A stretch of DNA of 64,000 bases from RBG-13-66-14 sp964436465 (GTDB taxonomy: Bacteria; RBG-13-66-14): positions 1 through 64,000 of the forward strand of contig CAYTCV010000004.1 of the NCBI GenBank assembly GCA_964436465.1, given 5' to 3'. Under the pieces are notes generated by a model. It was given only the letters and a program-made list of their open reading frames with translations. It was not told the DNA's origin and did no database searches. Made by a program: the position numbers and the translations under genes. Positions 7,755 to 16,634 of the stretch are shown here, piece by piece; the stretch's first letter is position 1, and every line of letters starts with the position of its first letter.

Positions 7755-8717
7755 TTACCACCCCACCGGCTTCCCGCCTTCCAGAACCTTCACGCCGTCC
7801 GCCTCCAGGGTGGGCTCGCGGACGATTCCGTCCAAATGGCTCGCCACGCTCACCGCACCCCCGAAGGTCGAGTTGTCGCCGAGGGCCACGTGGCAGGTGC
7901 CCAGAACCTTCTCGTCCTCCAGGACGTTTCCGGAAACGGTCGCCGTCTCGTTGGTGCCGATTCCCAGCTCGGCCACGTTTCGGGCGTCCCACCCGAAGGG
8001 CGTTATGAGCCGCTCCAGCTCCTCGGCCTCCTCGCCGCCGCGGATTTCCACCACCGACCCGTCGTTGACCACCAGCTCGATGGGGTCGGCCAGGAGCCCC
8101 ACGCCGGCCATGGACCCGTCCACGACCAGAATCCCCGCCGCCGTTCCCTCCACGGGCGCCGCGTACACCTCGCCCGCGGGCAGGTTGGCGAAATCGCCCG
8201 GTCGGTGGTTGATTCCGCCGTCGGCGTGAAAAGTCCGCCCCTCGATGGAAAAGGTGAGGTCCGTCCCCGCCGGCGAGCCGAGCCTTACACCTTTCTTCCC
8301 GGCGAGGATGCCGAGCAGGCGCTCGTTGCGCCGCTCGATTTCGTCGTAATCCGCGACGAGGGTCCGCCCCATGACCTCGGGCGTTATCGTCGGCAGGCTG
8401 GCGATTCTCGCCCCGGCGCGGGTGGCGGCCAGCCGCGCGGCGGTGTGGCTGAGGCTTTTGCTGGTGGGCATGATGACCACGTCCGCCCCCAGCATCGCCC
8501 GGGCCACCGATTCCGGCGGCTCCTCGCCGTGGCTCTCCCGGGGCGTCATTTCGATGATGAGCGGCTCGGCCCCCGCCGCCAGGCAGGCCGAGGCGAAGAG
8601 GGGACCGAAGTCGCGCTGGGGCGTGTCCACAACAATCAGCACCGTCTCGCCGGCCTTCACGCCCATGCACCGGAGCACGGCGATATCGGCGGCCTTCTTC
8701 AAATCGGAGGTTATCAT
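7755..8717 (-). CDS. Aminopeptidase T-like (M29/COG2309) metalloenzyme
   Basis: A 320-residue protein of the COG2309 group, which contains leucyl aminopeptidases of family M29 and related enzymes such as dihydroxypyridine dioxygenase. Family marks are NLPAGEVYAAPVEGTAAG near residue 178, GTNETA near residue 252 and LGDNSTFGG followed by SHLDG near the end. The glutamate of GEVY and the histidine of the HLDG region are likely metal ligands by family. The length is shorter than AmpS/PepS (about 410) but typical of the bacterial and archaeal short forms. The ATG has a GAGAGGAG site. It lies 46 nt downstream of the radical SAM gene on the same strand and may be co-transcribed. The substrate is unknown. 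Confidence 0.8.
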   Translation of the reverse strand: MITSDLKKAADIAVLRCMGVKAGETVLIVVDTPQRDFGPLFASACLAAGAEPLIIEMTPRESHGEEPPESVARAMLGADVVIMPTSKSLSHTAARLAATRAGARIASLPTITPEVMGRTLVADYDEIERRNERLLGILAGKKGVRLGSPAGTDLTFSIEGRTFHADGGINHRPGDFANLPAGEVYAAPVEGTAAGILVVDGSMAGVGLLADPIELVVNDGSVVEIRGGEEAEELERLITPFGWDARNVAELGIGTNETATVSGNVLEDEKVLGTCHVALGDNSTFGGAVSVASHLDGIVREPTLEADGVKVLEGGKPVGW

Positions 8718-8763
8718 CGGCTCCTCTCGGCCCGGGTTTCAACGTCTGATGCTTCGCTACGGT

Positions 8764-11394
8764 CTACCCCTTCTTCGATTTGGGCCTGACCCCTCCCCCC
8801 TCCCACCAGGGCAGCACCATGGGGTCGGAGAAGAGGTCGTGGAATGCGCCCCGATGGTCCATCCCCCGCATCCCCGTCCGGACCGTCTCCGGTTGGCGGT
8901 CCGGCGGGACGCCGAGCACCGACCAGAGCTCATCCACGCGCAACGAGGGGACGGATGGCTCGAACCAGAGGGAGAATTTCACCAGGCCGCCCCGGATTTG
9001 CACGTCGAGGAGCGAGGCCCGAACTTCGTATTCCTTCGATTCGCCGTCCTTGAACCGGGTGACGGAGAGCTTTTTCCCGGCCGCGACCTGGGCGATTTTC
9101 GCGGCCAGGCCCTCCGGGGGCCGCTTAAAGCCGGCCAGGTAATCGGCCGCGCGGACGCACTCGGACAGCTTCGGCGCCCCGGGGCGCAGCTCCACCGCCC
9201 GCTTGACCGAAACGCCCGGCGGCAGGCTCCGGTTCAGGCTCTCGACGAAAACCTTCTCGTCGAACCAGGTGGCAAGCTCCACCTCCGCCACCTCGGCCCG
9301 GCTCTCCACGCCAAGCGGAAGGGGCAGGGCCACGATAAGCCGCGGCTGGGGGTTGAAGCCCGACGACAATCGCAGGGCATACCCGGCCCGGCGGATGGAC
9401 CGCGCCAGGAGGTTCTTCAATTCCAGGTGGCCCAGGAGCGAGGCGGGCCAGATTTTTTCGAACTCGAACCGCACCCGAACCTTGAGCGGCGGCGCGGGAA
9501 GGTTGGGCCTCGGCGGGTAGAGCACCAGGCGCTCGAACTCCCCTTCCAGCGCGCCGAGGGTGTCGGGCTCGCACAGCTCCGGCTCCACCCCGCACACGTT
9601 GCACCCGGAGCGCCGGCAGTCCTGCGTGGTTTTCCCCTCCATCGCCCGGGCGCGCTCGTCCGCGAGGTACGTCTTTGTAACCAGGTTGTTCACCGCGTCC
9701 CAGGGCAGGCGGGCATCCAGGGGCAGTTCCCGGTTGGCGTAATCCTCCAGATTCAGGCCCGCCGCGGCGAAGGACTCACGCCAGCGTTCCAGGTCGAAGA
9801 AATCGTTCCACGCGTCGAACACCGCCCCCCGCCCATGAGCTTCCAACAACGCGCGGCCCACACGCCGGTCCCCCCGGGTCAGGGCGGCCTCGACCAGGGC
9901 CATTTGGGGACTGTTCCATTTGACGTTTATCTTCCGGTGCCGCAGCTCGCCCTGCAGGCGGGCCAGCGTCTCCTCCAGCTCGGCGAGGGGCGGCTGGGCG
10001 GCCCACTGGAAGGGTGTATGGGGCTTGGGGATGAAGGGGGAGAGCGCGACGTTGACCGCCTGCTTCTTGCCGGCGAATTCGGCGCAGCGCCGCGAAAGCT
10101 CGACCAGGGCGGCCAGGTCCTCCCCGGTCTCCGTGGGCAGCCCGAACATGAAGTAGAGCTTGAGCGTGGTGAAGCCGGTCTCGAAAATCCGCCGGGCCAG
10201 CCGTACCACCTCGTCGTTGGTGAAGTGGGGCTTGTTGATGACCTCCCGGAGCCGCTCGCTCCCGGCCTCGGGGGCGATGGTCAGCGAGCCCAGCCTCCGG
10301 CCGGACAGGAGCCATTCGAGACGGATGACCGCCTCGCCCACCCGCAGGCTGGGGAAGCTGATGGAGGGACCGCGGGGGCCGAACTCGGTCATCACCCGCT
10401 CCACCAGGCGGGCGAGCCCCCGCCAATCCGTGGACGAAAGACTGGACACGTTGGCCTCGTCGTAGCCGGTGAGCCGGAGCTGGCGCACCAACTCGCCAAA
10501 AACCTCGTCGGCCTCCAGGGAGCGGACCGGCCGATAAATCATCCCCGCCTGGCAGAAGCGGCAGCCGCCCGTGCAGCCGCGCATCACCTCCAGGGTGACC
10601 CGGTCGTGGACGATGTCGGTGCCGGGAACCAGCGGGCTCTCGATGTGGGGGTCGAGACCGGCAATCCGCCGGTCCACCGCCGGGGAGCCCGGTTCCGGCA
10701 CCCGCATGCCGGTGCTCTCCTCGGGACTCAGGCGGACCCGGTCCGGCAGGTACACCCCGGCGCAGCGGCCGAGCTCGGCTATGGCGGCCCGCCTGTCGAA
10801 TCCGTTTTCGTTTCCGGCGCCCGCCACCGCCCGGACCAGCTCGGGAAGGAAATCCTCCGTCTCCCCCACGAAAAGGGCGTCCGCGAAATCGGCCAGCGGC
10901 TCGGGATTGACCGCGCAGGGGCCGCCGACGATGACCAGCGGCGTGCCGTCCCCGCGCTCGGCGGCGGTGAGGGGTATTCCCCCCAGTTCCAGCATTTTCA
11001 GGAAATTCGAGTAGGAAAGCTCGTAGCCGAGGGTTACGGCCAGGACGTCGAAGGCGTGGAGGGGGCGTCTCTGCTCCAGGGAGAAAAGCGGGAGGCCGCG
11101 GCTCCGCATCGCCTCCTGCATGTCCGTCCAGGGCAGGAAGCAGCGGTCGCAGGCGGCGGCGGGATTCCGGTTGAGCCGGTCGTAGATGATTCGCCCCGCC
11201 AGGTTGCTCATCCCGATTTCGTAGGTGTCGGGAAAGCACCAGCAGACGTTGACGAGGCCGGCGGGGTTCTTGCGGTAGGCGCCCCACTCGCCGCCCACGT
11301 AGCGGGCCGGTCGTTCCACCGCGAGGAGCATCCGGGAAAAATCTTCGTCCTTGAGCAAGGGCGCCTTTCGGGAAAGGGCGGGGGATGGACCCAC
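8764..11394 (-). CDS. B12-binding-type radical SAM protein fused to DUF2344
   Basis: An 876-residue fusion. The first ~640 residues match the uncharacterised radical SAM family often described as TIGR03960. The 4Fe-4S motif is CTGGCRFC near residue 273 (CxxxCxxC). It is preceded by a cobalamin-binding-like Rossmann region (VVGGPCAVNPEPLADFADA). The last ~220 residues are the DUF2344/TIGR03936 domain (VRVRFEFEKIWPASLLGHL). In many genomes these two domains sit near rRNA maturation genes (RNase G, L21, L27), so an RNA- or ribosome-linked modification is suspected but unproven. The annotated GTG start has a poor site; a TTG at 11358 with GAAAGG upstream fits family N-termini better. It lies between two peptidase genes on the same strand. 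Confidence 0.88.
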   Translation of the reverse strand: MGPSPALSRKAPLLKDEDFSRMLLAVERPARYVGGEWGAYRKNPAGLVNVCWCFPDTYEIGMSNLAGRIIYDRLNRNPAAACDRCFLPWTDMQEAMRSRGLPLFSLEQRRPLHAFDVLAVTLGYELSYSNFLKMLELGGIPLTAAERGDGTPLVIVGGPCAVNPEPLADFADALFVGETEDFLPELVRAVAGAGNENGFDRRAAIAELGRCAGVYLPDRVRLSPEESTGMRVPEPGSPAVDRRIAGLDPHIESPLVPGTDIVHDRVTLEVMRGCTGGCRFCQAGMIYRPVRSLEADEVFGELVRQLRLTGYDEANVSSLSSTDWRGLARLVERVMTEFGPRGPSISFPSLRVGEAVIRLEWLLSGRRLGSLTIAPEAGSERLREVINKPHFTNDEVVRLARRIFETGFTTLKLYFMFGLPTETGEDLAALVELSRRCAEFAGKKQAVNVALSPFIPKPHTPFQWAAQPPLAELEETLARLQGELRHRKINVKWNSPQMALVEAALTRGDRRVGRALLEAHGRGAVFDAWNDFFDLERWRESFAAAGLNLEDYANRELPLDARLPWDAVNNLVTKTYLADERARAMEGKTTQDCRRSGCNVCGVEPELCEPDTLGALEGEFERLVLYPPRPNLPAPPLKVRVRFEFEKIWPASLLGHLELKNLLARSIRRAGYALRLSSGFNPQPRLIVALPLPLGVESRAEVAEVELATWFDEKVFVESLNRSLPPGVSVKRAVELRPGAPKLSECVRAADYLAGFKRPPEGLAAKIAQVAAGKKLSVTRFKDGESKEYEVRASLLDVQIRGGLVKFSLWFEPSVPSLRVDELWSVLGVPPDRQPETVRTGMRGMDHRGAFHDLFSDPMVLPWWEGGGVRPKSKKG

Positions 11395-11461
11395 GCCCTT
11401 GTCTCACGGGAGCGTCGTTCCACGACTGAACGGAATCGTCTCGGCCGGGTGAATCGTCCGA

Positions 11462-13696
11462 CTAGCGGGCGATGACGATTCGGCTCGTTCTTACGCCGCA
11501 GCCGGTGTCAAGCTTCAAGAGGTACACACCGCTCGGCAGCCCGGTCGCATCGAAGACTACATCGTGGCGCCCCGCGGCGTACTCGCCCTCGGCCGCGACT
11601 GCCACCCGCCGCCCGGCGAGGTCGTAGAGGACGAGGGACGCGTCGGCGGTCTCGGGCAGGTTGAAGGTCACGCTGAACAAGCCCGCCGCCGGGCAGGGCC
11701 AGGGCGCGGACAGGGCCAGGGGGACGACGCTCTCGCGCCAGTCCACCCATGACGAGAGGTAGCTTTGTCTGGAACCGTCGGCGGAAACCGTCTCCAGCCG
11801 GTATTGGTAGCTGCCGGGGGAGTCGAGCCGGTCGAGGAAGCGTCCCCGGGGCTCCAGCGAGCCCGAGTGCAGCTTCACCTCACCCACACCGTCGTCGCGG
11901 TAGAGCTCGACCCCGAGTACGTCGCCCTCGACGGACCAGGTTACGAGCACCCCGTCCTCGTCGGGAACGGCGGTAAGCTCCACCACCGGCGCGTCGGAGC
12001 TCCAGAGCTTGTACAGGAGCCAGCCGTACGGGTCGAAGATGACCCGTGAAACGGCGAGGGGCACGTCGAAGGTCTGCTCATCCACCCGCTGGTCGTCATC
12101 GAAAACCACGTCCAACGTGCCGTCCGCGGTGACGAGCTGGAGTTCCACCGGGGTGACGAAGACCTCGGGGGTTATTCCGTCGGAGGGGTCCTGCAATTGG
12201 GAGAGCTGAACGTGGCACAACCAGCCGTTCGAGGTCTGTTCGCTCCATGTGACCATGTCGTACTCGGGGTAACCGGCCTTGTACACCCACTCGTCGAAGA
12301 AGGTGTCCAGGGAGCCGGGACCGCCGTAGTAATCCTCGGCCACGCCCTTGAACTCCTCGGTGGTGACGGTGCCCGAGTCGTCGTCGGAGATGTACTCCCG
12401 CAGCATGTTCAGGAAAGTCTCGTCGTCACTCCGGTGCCGGAGCATGTGCAGGACCCACGCGCCCTTCTTGTAGACCGTGGTGCCGAAGAGATAATCGGGG
12501 TCGTAGAGCGGGTAGCGGTAATGGGAATCCTCATTGAAGTACTGAATCTTGAATCCCGCCATGTAGTCGCGAAGCCCCTCATCCCCGCCGACGTGCTCGG
12601 CCCAGAACGCCTCCACGTAGCTGGCGAACCCCTCGTTGAGCCAGATGTTCTCCCAGGTCTCGCAGGTAAGCCAATCGCCGAACCACTCGTGCCCCAGCTC
12701 GTGGACGACGACCCAGTCGAAGGTGTGGTCGCCGGTGATGAAGCTGGATGAGTAGGTGGTGGTGGTGGTGTGCTCCATGGCCCCGCCGATTTCGGTTATC
12801 ATGTGGCCGAATCGGGGGTACTTGTAATCGGTGAAGAGCGTCGAGTTGAACTCGACCATCTCCGGGGCGATGGAGAGGTCCTCCTCGGCCTCGGGGATAT
12901 GTTCCTGATAGACCCAGTTGTCCACGTGCTGGGGCCCGTGGCCTATGTCGAAGGTGTCGTAGAAATAGTAGTAATCGCTGGCGGCCATGGCCACCAGGTA
13001 GGTCGGCAAATCGAAGTCCGCCTCCCAGTTGAAGGTCTTCGTGCCGTCACCGTTATCCACGGTGGACACCAGCACGCCGTTGGAGGCCACCAGCCAGTCG
13101 TCCCGGACGGTGTAGCTCTGGTTGCAGGTGAACCGGTCGTCGGGCGCGTCGTAGCAGGGGAACCAACCGCTGGCGTCGAACGGCTCGGTGAAAGTGTGGA
13201 TGATGCCGCCGTTGGCCTTGTCGGCGTACATGCCGTAGGGAGGGGTGCCGGAGTACTCGATGTTGAGGGTGAAACTCTCCCCCTCGTCGTAGGTCCGGTC
13301 GAGGGTTATAGAGAGGTAATCCCCGACGCGCTCGAAATCGAGGTACAGCTGGTCGTGGGTGACGGCGGTGACTTCGAGCTCCTCGGTCAGCTCCATGTCG
13401 ACGACGTGGAGACCGTCCTCGGTGGCTTTCAAGGTCCAGGCGGCGGTGCCGTCCAAGGTGCACGATACGGGCTCGATGTATCCGATATACTCCAGATTCA
13501 GGGAAAGGTCCAGATGCTCCTGGTCAAAACCATCGCCCACCGGCTCCGGCTCGCCGCGCTGGGCGGCCTTCAACGCGGCAGTGGCCTTGGCCGCCGCCTC
13601 CATGGCCGCGGAGTCGAAGTAGGGGTCCGGTGTCGGCGGGACGTTGGCCGAAACCCCGAAGGCCGAAAGCAGAAAAACAATCAGGAAGATGCGCAT
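11462..13696 (-). CDS. Secreted M1-family zinc aminopeptidase with Por-type sorting tail
   Basis: A 744-residue gluzincin. The signal peptide MRIFLIVFLLSAFGVSA supports the ATG at 13696, which has a GGGGGT site; an in-frame GTG 18 nt upstream is possible. The substrate-anchoring motif GAMEN appears as GAMEH near residue 304. The zinc motif HELGH lies at about 331, with the third ligand in NEGFASY about 18 residues on. After the peptidase comes an Fn3-like module (VELTAVPDEDGVLVTWS) and then a C-terminal beta-sandwich sorting domain with LPET, DLAGRRV, AAGRH and the terminal RIVIAR. The same tail occurs on the subtilase at 36241-38997. By family it removes N-terminal amino acids from peptides outside the cell. 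The H in place of N in GAMEN is a real deviation. Confidence 0.93.
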   Translation of the reverse strand: MRIFLIVFLLSAFGVSANVPPTPDPYFDSAAMEAAAKATAALKAAQRGEPEPVGDGFDQEHLDLSLNLEYIGYIEPVSCTLDGTAAWTLKATEDGLHVVDMELTEELEVTAVTHDQLYLDFERVGDYLSITLDRTYDEGESFTLNIEYSGTPPYGMYADKANGGIIHTFTEPFDASGWFPCYDAPDDRFTCNQSYTVRDDWLVASNGVLVSTVDNGDGTKTFNWEADFDLPTYLVAMAASDYYYFYDTFDIGHGPQHVDNWVYQEHIPEAEEDLSIAPEMVEFNSTLFTDYKYPRFGHMITEIGGAMEHTTTTTYSSSFITGDHTFDWVVVHELGHEWFGDWLTCETWENIWLNEGFASYVEAFWAEHVGGDEGLRDYMAGFKIQYFNEDSHYRYPLYDPDYLFGTTVYKKGAWVLHMLRHRSDDETFLNMLREYISDDDSGTVTTEEFKGVAEDYYGGPGSLDTFFDEWVYKAGYPEYDMVTWSEQTSNGWLCHVQLSQLQDPSDGITPEVFVTPVELQLVTADGTLDVVFDDDQRVDEQTFDVPLAVSRVIFDPYGWLLYKLWSSDAPVVELTAVPDEDGVLVTWSVEGDVLGVELYRDDGVGEVKLHSGSLEPRGRFLDRLDSPGSYQYRLETVSADGSRQSYLSSWVDWRESVVPLALSAPWPCPAAGLFSVTFNLPETADASLVLYDLAGRRVAVAAEGEYAAGRHDVVFDATGLPSGVYLLKLDTGCGVRTSRIVIAR

Positions 13697-13744
13697 CGCG
13701 ACCCCCGTTTTCACCGCCCCACTTCTTCATACCCATGTTCGCAT

Positions 13745-13772
13745 AAAAAACGCCCCACCGCAAGGGATGGGG
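13745..13772 (-). terminator. Terminator of the pyrR-pyrB-pyrC operon
   Basis: On the minus strand CCCCA, a short GC-rich inner stem and loop, TGGGG, then a run of six T (complement of 13745-13750). It follows the pyrC stop by about 25 nt. Confidence 0.8.
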
Positions 13773-13795
13773 TATGACGGGAGGATGTCCGACCG

Positions 13796-15088
13796 TCAAC
13801 CTACCAGCTCACCCTCCCGCACGACGAAGCGACCCCCCACCAGAACCGCCGCGGGCCGGCCCTTCAGCCGCGCTCCGTGGAACGGATTGTTGCGCCCCTT
13901 GCTGGCGAAGGTCTCCACGTCCACCGTCCATTCGCGCTCCAGGTCCCAGACGGTCACGTCGGCGGGGTAGCCCGGAGTCAGGGAACCGAGGGCGAGCCCC
14001 AGAACCTTGGCCGGCGCGCTGGTCATGGCCCGGACGAGACGTTCCAGGGGGAGCTCGCCGGTGAGGACCAGCCCGGTGTGGAGGGCGGCGAACGCGGTCT
14101 CGAGGCCGGCAATGCCGTCGGCGGCCCGGGCGAACTCGGTCTGTTTCTCGGCCACGGTGCAGGGGGAATGGTCGCTGGCAATCACGGAAACCGTCCCGTC
14201 GGCCACGGCTTCGACCAGGGCCCTCCGGTCGGCGTCGCTTCTCAGGGGGGGGAAGACCTTGGCGTCGGTGTCGTATCCCTCGCAGGCGGCGTCGGTCAGG
14301 AGCAGGTTGTGGGGCGTCACTTCGGCGCTCAGTGGGATGCCTCGCTCATGGGCGTACCGGATGACGGCCACGGTGTCCGCGCTGGAAACGGGGCTCAGAT
14401 GGATGGGGCAGCCCAGGGAATCGGCGAAGATGACCTCTCGGGCGGCGATGACCTCCTCGGCCACCGAAGGAACCCCCGGCAGACCGAGCTCGGTCGAAGT
14501 CCGCCCCTCGTGCATCACCCCGTCGGCGGCGAGTTCCGGGTCCAGGGGGAAGCTCAAAACGGGGAGCTCGAACATCCGCGCGTAAACGAGCGCGCGGCGC
14601 ATGACGGCGGCGTCGGCCACGGGGTGGTCGTCGTCGGAGACGGCCAGGGCCCCGGCGACGGCCAGCTCACCCAACTCGGCCAGCTCATTCCCCGCCATGC
14701 CCTTGGTAACGGCGCCGATGGGAAAGACCCGCACCACGCCATCCCGCGCGGCCCGACGGCGGATGAACTGCACCACCGTCTGGTTGTCCATCACCATTTC
14801 CCGCGTGCTGCGGCAGGCGACGGCGGTGTAGCCCCCCAGGGCGGCGGCCCGGGTGCCGGTGGCGATGGTCTCCCGGTCCTCTCGGCCGGGCTCGTTCAGG
14901 TGGACCTTGGTGTCCAGAAGCCCCGGCGTGACGAGAAGGCCCGAGCAGTCGAGGACCTCCGCTCCCTCGGCGGCGAGGCGGGGCCCCACCCGGGCGACGA
15001 CGGACTTCTCGACGAGGACGTCGGCCGTCGAGTCCAGCCCGTTGGCCGGGTCCAGGACCCGACCGCCTTTCAGGAGAAGCTTCTTCAC
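13796..15088 (-). CDS. Dihydroorotase homologue with degenerate active site (pseudo-DHOase)
   Basis: A 430-residue amidohydrolase-fold protein that aligns along its length with type I dihydroorotase. By motif alignment to Aquifex-type PyrC, three of the six metal ligands are changed. The HxH pair is K61-V-H63, the histidine of the HAED motif is F180, and the histidine of HxxHVS is P233. D153 and the aspartate of SDHSP (306) remain. The substrate loop MPNT reads CRST, and the second His of DHAPH is Cys. The enzyme is therefore very unlikely to hydrolyse dihydroorotate. It overlaps pyrB by 4 nt (ATGA), so the two are translationally coupled. In Pseudomonas a non-catalytic PyrC' encoded next to pyrB is needed for assembly of aspartate transcarbamoylase, and a similar role is the best guess. 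A true PyrC should be elsewhere in the genome. Confidence 0.85.
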   Translation of the reverse strand: MKKLLLKGGRVLDPANGLDSTADVLVEKSVVARVGPRLAAEGAEVLDCSGLLVTPGLLDTKVHLNEPGREDRETIATGTRAAALGGYTAVACRSTREMVMDNQTVVQFIRRRAARDGVVRVFPIGAVTKGMAGNELAELGELAVAGALAVSDDDHPVADAAVMRRALVYARMFELPVLSFPLDPELAADGVMHEGRTSTELGLPGVPSVAEEVIAAREVIFADSLGCPIHLSPVSSADTVAVIRYAHERGIPLSAEVTPHNLLLTDAACEGYDTDAKVFPPLRSDADRRALVEAVADGTVSVIASDHSPCTVAEKQTEFARAADGIAGLETAFAALHTGLVLTGELPLERLVRAMTSAPAKVLGLALGSLTPGYPADVTVWDLEREWTVDVETFASKGRNNPFHGARLKGRPAAVLVGGRFVVREGELVG

Positions 15089-16014
15089 GCCACCCCCTTG
15101 CCCATGGCCAGCATGTAGAGCACCGCCATGCGGAGGGTGACACCGGCGGCGATTTGGCGCTGGAGGTGGGGACGGGCGCGCTCGGCCACGGTCGCGGTGA
15201 TTTCAACCCCGCGGTTGATGGCCCCGGAGTGTAGAATCATCACGTCGGGCTTGGCCAGGGTGAGCCGCTCGGTGTTCAGGCTGTAGAAGCGGGAGTACTC
15301 CCTGAGGCTGGGCAGGAGCTTGTCGTTGCCGTAGTCCAGGCTGACGCGGGTGGTGATGATGACGTCGGCCGCGTCCACCGCCTCTTCGACGGTGTGAAAG
15401 ACCTGGCAGCCGAACTCGGAAAGCCCCTCGGGAATCATGGTGCTCGGAGCGCCCACGGCCACGTTGGCCCCCAGCTTGACCAGGCAGTAGAGGTCGCTCT
15501 TGGCGGCCGAGGCGTGGCGGATGTCACCCAGCAGGGCGACCTTCAGCCCCTCTATGCGCCCCCGGGCCCGACGGATGGTGTAGGCGTCCACCAGGGCCTG
15601 GGTCGGGTGCTCGTGGGCCCCGTCGCCGGCGTTGATGACGCTGGCCTCGATGTTGCGCGCGAGCTGCACCGGCGCGCCGGCCAGGTGGTGCCGCACCACG
15701 ATGATGTCCACCCCCATGGCCTGCAGGGTCAGGGCGGTGTCGGTGAGGGTCTCGCCCAGGGCGCTGGGAATCTGACCGATGTTTATTAAATCGGCGGATA
15801 AGGCCTTGCAGGCCCTTTCGAAAGAGATGCGCGTCCGGGTGGAGGGGGTGTAGAAGAGGTTGGCGACGATTTTTCCGCGCAGGGCGGGCAGCTTCTTCAC
15901 CGCCCGCGTGGAGACCTCCTCCAGCTTGGCGGTCTGGTCGAGAATCAGCTCGATTTCGCCGACTTCGAGCTCGCGGATACCCAGAAGGTCTTTGCTCTTG
16001 AGCATGTGCGTCAC
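15085..16014 (-). CDS. pyrB: Aspartate carbamoyltransferase homologue with altered catalytic residues
   Basis: A 309-residue PyrB-family protein. Conserved parts include the carbamoyl-phosphate loop STRTR (58-62), R108, GDGAHEHPTQ (HPTQ at 136-139) and NRGVEI. Other catalytic positions differ. The lysine of the SxxKGET loop is Leu86 (SALGETL), the HSR motif reads HAS (167-169), R-x-Q is R-V-S (223-225) and HPxP is HSGA (262-265). The fold and carbamoyl-phosphate site look intact, but canonical activity is doubtful. The gene sits 3 nt after pyrR and overlaps pyrC by 4 nt. The start is GTG, with an in-frame ATG three codons later. The family call is secure; enzyme function is not. Confidence 0.88.
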   Translation of the reverse strand: MTHMLKSKDLLGIRELEVGEIELILDQTAKLEEVSTRAVKKLPALRGKIVANLFYTPSTRTRISFERACKALSADLINIGQIPSALGETLTDTALTLQAMGVDIIVVRHHLAGAPVQLARNIEASVINAGDGAHEHPTQALVDAYTIRRARGRIEGLKVALLGDIRHASAAKSDLYCLVKLGANVAVGAPSTMIPEGLSEFGCQVFHTVEEAVDAADVIITTRVSLDYGNDKLLPSLREYSRFYSLNTERLTLAKPDVMILHSGAINRGVEITATVAERARPHLQRQIAAGVTLRMAVLYMLAMGKGVA

Positions 16015-16017
16015 CCG

Positions 16018-16569
16018 TCAGCGCCGGTAGAGGAAAACGCCCGGCTCGGGGTCGTCCAGCCGCACCAGGACCAGCTCTCCCGGGGCGGGCGTCACGTGGA
16101 GGCCCACGTAGTCCGGCTGGAGGGGAAGCTCCCTCCCCGGCCGCTCGGCGACGACCACGAGGCGAATCGCCTTGGGGCGGCCGAAGTCTATGAGCTCGTC
16201 GATGGCGGCCCGGACGGTCCGGCCGGTGAAGAGGACGTCGTCGGCCAGGAGCACCACCACGTCGTCCAGGGGGAAGTCAATTTCGGTGGCCCCCACCTCG
16301 GGCAGGTAGCCCAAACGGTGGATGTCGTCCCGGTAGAGGGTGATATCCACGAATCCGAGGGGTACCGGCGTTCCCTTCAATTCGGTGAGCCGTTCGGCCA
16401 GAAGGTGGGCGAGCCTCTCACCGCCGGCGCGCACCCCGACCACGGCAACGTTCGGCTCCTTCGCGTACTCCCGCGCGACTCTCTCCACCAGGTCGTCGAG
16501 GAACCCCTCCAACCGCTCGCGGTCGGCGACGACCCCGGTCAGCGTCAGGTCCCCATCCCTGTCAGCCAT
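16018..16569 (-). CDS. pyrR: PyrR bifunctional regulator / uracil phosphoribosyltransferase family
   Basis: A 183-residue PRTase-fold protein. The PRPP-binding loop LLADDVLFTGRTVRAAID is at about 100-117, matching the PyrR consensus. GRPKAIRLVVVAERPGRELP after it is also PyrR-like. In other bacteria PyrR binds pyr mRNA in response to UMP/UTP and has weak UPRT activity. The region usually written TRG near residue 45 reads VRAGG here. I chose the ATG at 16569 because of a GAGGGGGG site. It is the first gene of pyrR-pyrB-pyrC. The leader is too short for a classical PyrR attenuator, and I see no terminator in it, so the regulatory mechanism is unclear. Confidence 0.87.
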   Translation of the reverse strand: MADRDGDLTLTGVVADRERLEGFLDDLVERVAREYAKEPNVAVVGVRAGGERLAHLLAERLTELKGTPVPLGFVDITLYRDDIHRLGYLPEVGATEIDFPLDDVVVLLADDVLFTGRTVRAAIDELIDFGRPKAIRLVVVAERPGRELPLQPDYVGLHVTPAPGELVLVRLDDPEPGVFLYRR

Positions 16570-16622
16570 CGGCACCCCCCTCGGCATCTCCGTCCGCACC
16601 TGAAATAGAACGCCGCGGCTCG

Positions 16623-16628
16623 ATTATA
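16623..16628 (-). promoter_or_regulatory. -10 element candidate for the pyr operon
   Basis: TATAAT on the minus strand in the 65-nt gap before pyrR. No good -35 box is seen at 16-18 nt upstream, so the promoter may need an activator. Confidence 0.4.
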
Positions 16629-16634
16629 CCGCCG

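Noticed and set aside
8371..11475. A 1034-codon open frame on the plus strand opposite the radical SAM/DUF2344 gene
   Set aside because: It mirrors a real gene in GC-rich DNA, has Pro/Arg/Gly-rich composition, and matches no family.
13877..15118. A 413-codon frame antisense to the pyrC homologue
   Set aside because: Shadow frame. It might suggest that the pyrC-like gene is misread, but the pyrC frame has family motifs along its whole length and the antisense has none.
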